From Paraspadella gotoi (taxonomy: Eukaryota > Chaetognatha), in NCBI GenBank assembly GCA_051294375.1, contig CM119270.1:16490710-16554709 (forward strand): a stretch of DNA of 64,000 bases, in the 5' to 3' direction. How positions within the stretch are numbered: position 1 is the first letter of the stretch; every line of letters starts with the position of its first letter. Below, one piece after another: positions 57,836-64,000 of this stretch. A model generated the notes under the pieces. The model worked only from the letters and a program-made list of their open reading frames with translations, had not been told where the DNA came from and did no database searches. The translations under genes and the position numbers were made by a program.

Positions 57836-59412
57836 CAAAATATTTTTTATTTAAACCATTTCGACTTTTTTTTTGCAGAGGAAGAATTGCTGCAGATCGC
57901 TTACTCGAAAGTCAAGATGCAGCAAATAAAGATTTTTGGCATCAAATTCGATCTTGCCGCATCTTGCGGAAAGGTATTGTCTTTTTTCACATTAGATATT
58001 AGGTATTAGATCATTGATTTTTATCACTGTTCCGCCATCTACAGAATTGCAACGAAAATTGCGACGAATCGACGAAAACGCGAATCGAATCACATTTCGT
58101 GTCCAAAATTCGATCCGCGAATCTGCGACTCGTTAAATTGCAAGAGGAGGCGAAGGTGCAAAAGCAGAAACTTATTCAGACCGAAATTAAGGTGAAGAAA
58201 TACTGAACGTTAGTTTGCGCTGCTCCAATACGGTTTGGATATTCTTAAAAGAGTTCTAGACATTTTGACGAACTTTCATTATGTTACCAGAAAGTAATCT
58301 TGCGAGTAAAAAAATTGACAAAAAAAGTGAAAATGTCAGAGAGAAAATATTAATATAATTTTAAAACAATGTAATATTACAATAATGTTCGGATTATTCC
58401 AGATTTTGAAACGCGAAATGAAACAAGAAGCTGAAGAGGAAGACTTCGTCGATGCTGCAGAGGATCTGGACGACGACGACGACGACGACGACGACGATGA
58501 GAACGACGTCGTAAAAGCAGAAAAGAGAAGGCGCGAGAGGCGAATGAAGGAGTAAGTCACGTGACGATACATGACGCTAGTGATTGCGACCAAGTTGATT
58601 TGTATTAGAATTTATCGTGACAATGTTTTAAGAGGCGAGTCCGTGCGACTTGGTTCACTCCTTTCTTTATGAGTGAGCTAAATTATTACAATATATTACA
58701 ATATATGCATCACTGCGGCGACGACAACAACAACAACGACATCCCCACAAATTTGTTTTCAGATTATCGGAGGATCTCTCGGCCGTCACTCGCGAAATCG
58801 CCCGGATTCGATTGAAACAAAAGCGAAACGTTATCGGTGGCGCCGAAGACGCCGCCGCCCCGAGTCTCAACGCCGGCATCGTGAAAACTACCGCCGCCAC
58901 CTCCGCAAAATCTAAGAAGGAAGAAGAAAACGCCGACAAGATTAAAGACGCGAGAAAGAAAACTTTGGAGAGACTCAGAAAATATAAGGAGAAGACGAGG
59001 GGAGAAGGAGGAAGGGAGGAGAGAGGGAGGAGAGGGGAGGAGCGGAAGAGAGCTCAAGTGGGAAGCGAAGGAGGGAAAGTTGGAAGCGGAAAGGAAGCGA
59101 CGTCCGCTTCAAAGGAGCAGAATACGACGTCCGAAAACTGTCCACCTCCACCGCCACCGCCACCGCCTCCTCTTCTTCCTCCTCCTCCACCCCCTCCTCC
59201 TCTTCCTCCTCCTCCACCCCCTCCACCATCCTTCCCGCAACACAACCCCGTCCAACTTCGAAAGACTTCGAAAATCCCCGAAGTCGAAACGAAAAGTCAA
59301 AGCGGACAATTTTCACTTAACGTTTCCGGTTGGTCGAAACCTAAACATCGTTTGCAATCTTTATTGTCATTATCAATATTTTAAAAATATTATATTTTCC
59401 TTTTTCTCTGTC

Positions 59413-59486
<74 letters not shown>

Positions 59487-60587
59487 ATTTCTCCCTCCCC
59501 GCTCTCTCCCCCTTCCTCGCCGATTATTCCCTTTTTTTTTTTTCTCTTCTCCCTCTCTCCTCCAACCGTTATCCCTCTCCTGCCTACTATACCTTTCCTC
59601 CCTCTCTTCCTCTTGTCCTCTCTCTCCTTACTCCCTTTTCTCTCTCTCACTCTCTCTCTATCTTCTCTCTTTCTCCCCCTCCTCTCCCTCCTCTCTCCTC
59701 CTTCCTCCCCCCCCTCTCCTCCTCCCTTGCAGAACTCCTCGCCACCAGAAACCGTTTCGCAGCGTCGACCCTTCCTCCCCTCTTCCTCATTTCCCTCCCT
59801 CTCTTCTCCCGCCTCCTCTTCCTCCCCCCGCCTCCCTTCCTCCCCCTCACTCCAACTGGATTTCCTCGACGAGATTCGACGGGGAATCAAGTTGCGTTCG
59901 ACGAGGCGATTGGGAGGCGATGGAGCTGGGGCTGGAGAGGTGAGGCTTGGTGATGGGGTGAGGGAAGTGGGATTATGAGGGCTGGCTTGTGAGATGGCGA
60001 ATGCGTAATGTGAAATTCGGTCATAATTATTCTAACGAAATATCACGAAATTACCTATGAATGATTTAAAATATATAATAAAATAAATGTACTAAATTAT
60101 ACTGATTCTAAAAAACTGAAAAATAGTACAAATATTTAAACAGAACGTAAAACTATGACAGTTTATATTATTTACTACTTTATGCAAATGAGACTGATGT
60201 GAGATTTGTGCTAAGGTTATGGGGCCAATGCAATGGACGATTGAGAGATGAGTTTAATAACAAAAAGTAAAGTTATTAGAAGTTATCAATGGTTCAATTA
60301 GCAATATCTTGTGCTTCCATCACTATTTTCAATTAGTTTTTAAACTTTTACCTCCATCGATTCTCTTTCAGACGGCGCCCAGTGTTCGCTCCAGCTTCGG
60401 CTCCATCGCTCCAGTTCACTCCAACGCCTCGCTTCGCTCCAACGCCCCTTCTTCTCACTTCGACATTTTGAAATCGACGCTGGAGAAAATGAATCGAATT
60501 ATGACCGACGACGACGACGACAATAACGACGACAATAACGACGACGACGACGACAATAACGACGACGATGATGATGACTGGCAATGA
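55057..60587 (+). CDS. WHAMM/JMY-type actin nucleation-promoting factor, about 829 aa, twelve exons
   Basis: Exons 55,057-55,339; 55,857-55,963; 56,284-56,491; 56,877-57,012; 57,183-57,316; 57,494-57,742; 57,879-57,973; 58,045-58,191; 58,403-58,551; 58,763 to about 59,321; 59,733-59,939; 60,372-60,587. With the exon 10 donor at AAC|gtttcc the total is 2,490 nt, in frame throughout; that donor is weak and is the least certain junction. The N-terminus has LESDWICVKTGIFVKE and LKFFCAWNGAERALAV, as in WHAMM and JMY. A long helical, coiled-coil-prone middle follows (EEELLQIAYSKVKMQQIKIF), then an Asp run, a polyproline region (about 59,143-59,240), a WH2 motif LDFLDEIRRGIKLRST, a connector helix FDILKSTLEKMNRIM and an acidic tail ending WQ. 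Known members bind membranes or microtubules through the N-terminal and coiled-coil parts and activate Arp2/3 through the WCA end. The length fits WHAMM (about 809 aa). With one WH2 it cannot be assigned to WHAMM or JMY alone. Confidence 0.9.
55404..55800. repeat. CTTT/CCTT-rich tract with tandem duplication in WHAMM/JMY-like intron 1
   Basis: A polypyrimidine region with three to four copies of 'ctttcgtttttgtctctt' about 57 bases apart (near 55,535, 55,590 and 55,645). The open frames here are low complexity. Confidence 0.8.
56047..56270. repeat. (GAAT)n tetranucleotide repeat in intron 2
   Basis: Degenerate GAAT array running almost to the exon 3 acceptor at 56,283. Confidence 0.9.
56605..56775. 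repeat. (ATTC)n tetranucleotide repeat in intron 3
   Basis: Degenerate ATTC array, the complement of the GAAT array in intron 2. The two flank exon 3. Confidence 0.9.
57743..57833. repeat. (GA)n microsatellite in intron 6
   Basis: Starts within the splice-donor context of exon 6 (TTGG|GTGAGAGAGA), so the donor is part of the repeat. Confidence 0.95.
59417..59482. repeat. (CT)n microsatellite in intron 10
   Basis: CT repeat followed by CT-rich DNA up to the exon 11 acceptor at 59,732. It is complementary to the GA tract in intron 6. Confidence 0.95.
59733..60587 (+). CDS. WHAMM/JMY-like exons 11 and 12: WH2, connector and acidic tail
   Basis: Exon 11 (59,733-59,939) ends with the WH2 motif (LDEIRRGIKLRST), which binds monomeric actin. 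Exon 12 (60,372-60,587) gives TAPSVRSSFGSIAPVHSNAS, a connector-type helix and a tail of Asp and Asn encoded by GAC/AAC repeats, closing with Trp-Gln. A terminal Trp within acidic residues is the usual Arp2/3-contacting feature. Both exon borders are phase 0. Confidence 0.85.
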
Positions 60588-60752
60588 CGACGATCTTGAT
60601 TACTGGCAATCATGACGACGACGACCACGATGACGATATTGATAACTGGCATTGACGACGCTCTTGATGATCATGATGATGATGACGATGATGCTGATGA
60701 CTGGCAATACCGATGACGATAACGACAATTTTGATGACTGGCAATAACGAGG
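60573..60752 (+). repeat. Tandem copies of the acidic-Trp-stop end in the 3' UTR
   Basis: GATGACTGGCAATGA at 60,573-60,587 (the true C-terminus) is echoed at about 60,597, 60,640, 60,697 and 60,733 as GATTACTGGCAATCA, GATAACTGGCATTGA, GATGACTGGCAATAC and GATGACTGGCAATAA, separated by GAC/GAT repeats. Confidence 0.85.
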
Positions 60753-60925
60753 GATATTAAAGACAGCGTTACTTATATCGCTTTAGTTAATAACCTATTA
60801 CTACATTAGATTTGAAAACTGTGATTGGTTGGAAAATAATACATAATACTCCAATCTGATGGATATTTAGTTTTATCATCAGTAATGTTATGGAAGTTAG
60901 TATTAATAATATAATAAGCTAGACG

Positions 60926-60965
<40 letters not shown>

Positions 60966-61015
60966 TGGGTTTGATTACTTAATTAATCTTCGCCGAAACA
61001 TTAGAGCCTTTCCCC

Positions 61016-61029
61016 GTTGCCTTGGTAAC
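61016..61029. promoter_or_regulatory. RFX X-box
   Basis: GTTGCCTTGGTAAC fits the RFX consensus GTNRCC-N(0-3)-RGYAAC at every position, as a perfect inverted half-site pair with a TT spacer. RFX factors drive ciliary genes in animals. The surrounding GC-rich DNA (61,016-61,230) could be a promoter, but the target gene is not clear. Confidence 0.6.
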
Positions 61030-61397
61030 GACGCACTAAACTCGATTACGACCACCGTTACGATCGCCGGCCGAAAGGACCTCGTGAAGTTTGGGGGGGG
61101 TGTTGGGTCGATAGGGTCTCGGCGGCCAAACTGCCGATTCCGATTGTCGGTTCATAATTTAAATGAGTCCGACTCTAAGACGTCGATTGAAAAGCCGATC
61201 CGTGGGGGGGGAATCCCTCGAATTTAAGAATTCGTCAAATGTCTCTTTCTAATCTCGCATGTCTTTAAACTTGGAAAAACATTATTACAATTCTCATTTA
61301 CTTCAATATTTGGCTTTGTTTTAAGTTTTTTTCTTAGAAATAGAAATCATTATACTGATTTCCATGTATTTTTTTAAGTATTAATGTATTATTAAAG

Positions 61398-61525
61398 TGT
61401 GATGGAGTGATGGAGGTCTTAAACCACCAGAGCCTGTCCAAAGTCAGGGCAAGATAGCTTATTTATGAAATCATTTTTAAATGAATAGATAATATTTATA
61501 TTGGTTGTACCAATTTCAGATATAT
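61398..61525 (+). repeat. Dispersed repeat, second copy of 35,205 family
   Basis: Shares 'cctgtccaaagtcaggg', 'aagatagcttatttat' and 'tattggttgtaccaatttca' with 35,205-35,325. Confidence 0.75.
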
Positions 61526-62434
61526 AATGTCCCATCGTCTTATTTTTTTAATTTTTTCCTCATCCTTAATTCCTCATCCACAAAAAAAAATTAAACAATT
61601 CATCGCCGAAAAAAAATTCAAAAATTTTTTTTTTGGACCCAAAAACAAAAGACGAATCCTTTTTGGCCGAGGATTCTCTCATCTCGTCGCGTCTGAGGAG
61701 AAATGTGATCTACTTCACGGAATCTTGGCTCCGATTCTTCGTCCTAGAAATAAAAAAAAAGGGCATTTCACTACTTTTTTTTTTCTTTTTAGAAATGGAA
61801 ATGTATTTTCTTCCGCAGTGAGGCATTTTTTGGTTTCTTTGGTTACAACTGGAGAGAGCGTACGAACGGACAAGACGAAAGTCAGACTCTTGGCCGAATC
61901 GAAGTAAGAGTCATTTTTTATTGAAAATCGCCACAGTGGTGAGAAATAGCGAATCACTGTGGCATTTATCGACTATTTGGGTGTCGAATTTCAAAGCTGT
62001 ATATATCTCAGGGGGAAAGATAGTGAAAGATGAAGAGAGAGAGTATTTGTGTGAGAGAGAGGGAGAGAGAGAGAGAGTGGGGAAGGACACAGAGATATAG
62101 TGAGAGAGAAAGAAAGAGAGATCAAATGTAGTATTCATAATTCGCAATGAATATTAAAGCGTGTTAGATATACCACGTAAAATGAGTAATATTGTTGGCA
62201 CAAACTGTGTTACTAAGAAAAATTCGGTGTTATGCTGGTTAGCAGACGGTAAATAATTCTAAATTTGGATTAAAGTTTTACCCGCCAGACCAAAAGTAAT
62301 TAATATTTAGAACCAATTTTTTTTACCAGCCAGACCGTTATTAATTAATACTTTGGACCAAAGTTTTAAAATATTTTAAGACAAAAAACTCAATGGACTG
62401 AATAACAAACTCTAGTAAAAAAATCATGTGACGA

Positions 62435-62435
<1 letters not shown>

Positions 62436-62501
<66 letters not shown>

Positions 62502-62605
62502 AGAGAAGAGAAAAGAAAAAGTGAGTAGAGAGTAAGTAAAGAGACAAGAAAGAAGGAGGAAGTAAGATAGAGAGAGAAAAAAAAGAAAACGAGAGATCAC
62601 GTTAA

Positions 62606-62642
<37 letters not shown>

Positions 62643-62684
62643 CAGGAAGAGAGAGAGAGAGAGAGACAGAGAGAGAGAGAGGGA
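62436..62684. repeat. (GA)n microsatellites
   Basis: Two GA tracts (62,436-62,493 and 62,605-62,684) separated by A/G-rich DNA, just upstream of the candidate first exon at 62,742. Confidence 0.9.
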
Positions 62685-62741
62685 GAACTTGGACAGAGAC
62701 TCGAGCAAAGTCTGTGTGTAACGGACGAGTCCTTTTCACCG

Positions 62742-63976
62742 ATGGATTCCACGAAGACTCAATTTTTTTTGAATAAATTGAAAAAAAAAGAAAATAATTC
62801 GGATTCGTCTTCGTCCAGGTGAGAACTTAATCATCATATCATTTATCAATGATTTGATAATATAAAATATATATATTATATTATATTAGACATTGTATAT
62901 TTTCTTTCTTTTTCGTTGCGTTCGAGATTAAGAAGGAAAGGCTTTTTTTTAATGTTTACAAACCATGAATTTTTAATTTCCAAAAACGGACATGCTTCGG
63001 GTCTCGTACAACCTTCTTCAGCGCGAAAAAACTCTGTTTTGGTTAACATTAAAAAAGCCTTTGCTGATATTAATACTATTTTTTAAATTAATAATAAGTT
63101 TTTGAATAAATGGCTACTATTTTATCTCAATTTGATCGTTTAATTTTGTCATGGAATATTAAAAAGTATCACCCTATCTATTCTTTTATTTATCCTAATA
63201 TTTTGCAATCACCATTTGCAAAGATACTTTGGGGCTCGATTCATTTATTCGATAAAACTAAAATCATAAGTGAAATATTCGGATTCTTGGAATTCTTATA
63301 TATAATTTAGTTTAGTTTATATTCATTGATTTATACCCGTTTTTTCACAATCAAACTTACCCTCCGCCTCACCCTTCAACAGATCCTCACCTCCCTCAAT
63401 GTCTTCGTCTGCTCCGGATGTCGGCGCCGAAGCCGACGCCACCTTCGTCACTTCCGGCGCGCCTCTCGGCGGATCCGGCGACGTCGCCGAGTCCGCCTTC
63501 AACTCTTCCGTCAACGGGACCAAAGGAGAAGAGGAGACGGAATTCGGTCTGTCTGTCCGTCCGTCCGTTCGTCTTTTCTTTTCGTTTGTCTTGTTTTCTG
63601 TCCGTCTGTCTGTCCTTGTATCTGTACATACGCCACTCTGTTCGACTGGCTGTCTTTCGGTCTCTCTGTTTTTTTCTTATCTTCTCCAGACTCTGCACAT
63701 CCATCTGATCGACTTTCTGTCTCTCTGTCTTTTCTTTTTGTCTGTCTGTTTGTCTCTGTGTCTGCATCGTGTGTTTGTCCTTCCAACGTTTTCCTTCTTT
63801 TATTCCTTCCTCTGATCTTTCCTTCTTTCTTTTTTCTTTCCCTTTTCTCTTTCTTTCTCTTTGTCTATCCTCACCAAAATCAGACGACCTTACCCAACAG
63901 GCGCTCACGTCGTCGGTTGGATCTTCTTATCCGTTGTTCTCCTCATCGCATCTGGGGTCATCATGGTCATTGCTTG
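62742..63976 (+). CDS. Unrecognised single-pass membrane protein, first three exons (3' end beyond window)
   Basis: Exons 62,742-62,818, 63,383-63,546 and 63,901-63,976, all GT-AG and in frame. Exon 1 gives MDSTKTQFFLNKLKKKENNS and DSSSSR. Exon 2 gives a small, acidic, Ser/Gly/Ala-rich stretch with two N-glycosylation sequons (NSS and NGT). Exon 3 gives GAHVVGWIFLSVVLLIASGV and IMVIAW, a clear membrane helix. The frame of the helix selects the acceptor at 63,900 (caacag) over the one at 63,883. There is no signal peptide, so the helix would act as the anchor. I do not recognise the family. Translation could instead start at Met 63,399. The intron before exon 3 is a CTGT-rich repeat. Confidence 0.55.
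62898..63035 (-). mobile_element. Diverged copy of the foldback/hammerhead family in intron 1
   Basis: The left end 'ctttctttttcgttg' matches the conserved end at 39,205. On the minus strand CTGAAGA, a GGTT/GACC stem and CGAAGCATGTCC parallel the hammerhead-like core, with one change in each conserved box, so it should be inactive. Confidence 0.5.
63546..63740. repeat. CTGT/CCGT-rich repeat in intron 2 of the membrane-protein gene
   Basis: Degenerate 'gtctgtctgtcc' array that starts at the splice donor (TTCG|GTCTGTCTG). Confidence 0.85.
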
Positions 63977-64000
63977 GTGAGTCGTTGATGCCCAATGCAT

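Larger units (their letters stand above)
60588..62741. other. Intergenic region upstream of the membrane-protein gene
   Basis: Contains 3' UTR repeats, ATTAAA at 60,756 (possible poly(A) signal), a CT tract at 60,930-60,961, an X-box at 61,016, a dispersed repeat at 61,398-61,525 and GA tracts at 62,436-62,493 and 62,605-62,680. A possible exon at 61,820-61,906 (acceptor ttccgcag, donor gaa|gtaaga) reads in one phase as EAFFGFFGYNWRERTNGQDE, but I could not link it to a gene. Confidence 0.5.

Noticed and set aside
59390-59943. Long open frames over the CT-rich DNA before exon 11
   Set aside because: They are shadows of intron 10 low-complexity DNA. The frame that matters is the WH2 frame starting at 59,733.
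61820-61906. Possible exon with good acceptor and donor, reading EAFFGFFGYNWRERTNGQDE in one phase
   Set aside because: I found no partner exon in matching phase and no family resemblance. Kept only as a note.
63326-63988. 220-codon open frame through the last exons
   Set aside because: It runs in a different frame from the membrane helix and through the CTGT-rich intron; it is Arg-rich then Phe/Ser-rich, without domain character.

Overview
This window is animal genomic DNA. Coding blocks are short, GC-rich and bounded by GT-AG introns. They sit in AT-rich DNA full of GA/CT, GAC/GTC, GATA and GAAT microsatellites. Nothing bacterial or viral was recognised. The bHLH-PAS gene most resembles the arthropod gene trachealess, and the other genes are general metazoan families, so I infer an invertebrate bilaterian. 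I cannot name a phylum from the sequence.

Layout. 1-9,549 holds almost no unique sequence. It is a patchwork of error-rich direct and inverted copies of segments that occur in cleaner form at 9,550-12,370, 16,319-16,892, 24,200-25,850 and 26,860-27,215. 9,550-16,293 and 16,893-23,636 appear to be an identical 6,744-base tandem duplication. Each copy stops at a 25-base N gap, and a 0.57-kb palindrome lies between them. I read this first 23.6 kb mainly as an assembly problem; the unique content is one upstream region of the next gene. 23,662-38,045 is a trachealess/NPAS1/3-type bHLH-PAS transcription factor with 14 recognisable exons on the + strand. Its 5' end and one bHLH exon fall in gaps, and the PAS linker exons carry single-base frame errors. 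38,046-49,143 is intergenic, with microsatellites and foldback retroelement copies carrying hammerhead-ribozyme-like motifs. 49,144-54,216 is a complete six-exon calmodulin-like gene (156 aa). 55,057-60,587 is a complete twelve-exon WHAMM/JMY-type Arp2/3 activator (about 829 aa, ending in polyproline, WH2, connector and acidic-Trp segments). After an intergenic stretch with a perfect RFX X-box, 62,742-63,976 holds the first three exons of an unrecognised single-pass membrane protein that runs off the window. All four genes are on the + strand. They have no obvious common pathway, as expected for neighbouring animal genes.

The observations most worth a second look are these. In three unrelated genes the 3' end of an exon (with its splice donor, or with its stop codon) has been copied in tandem into the flanking non-coding DNA. 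Foldback insertions at 39,194-39,856 and 53,738-53,946 have clear 12- and 14-base target-site duplications and hammerhead-like cores. The trachealess-like gene shows clustered frame errors and a missing exon.
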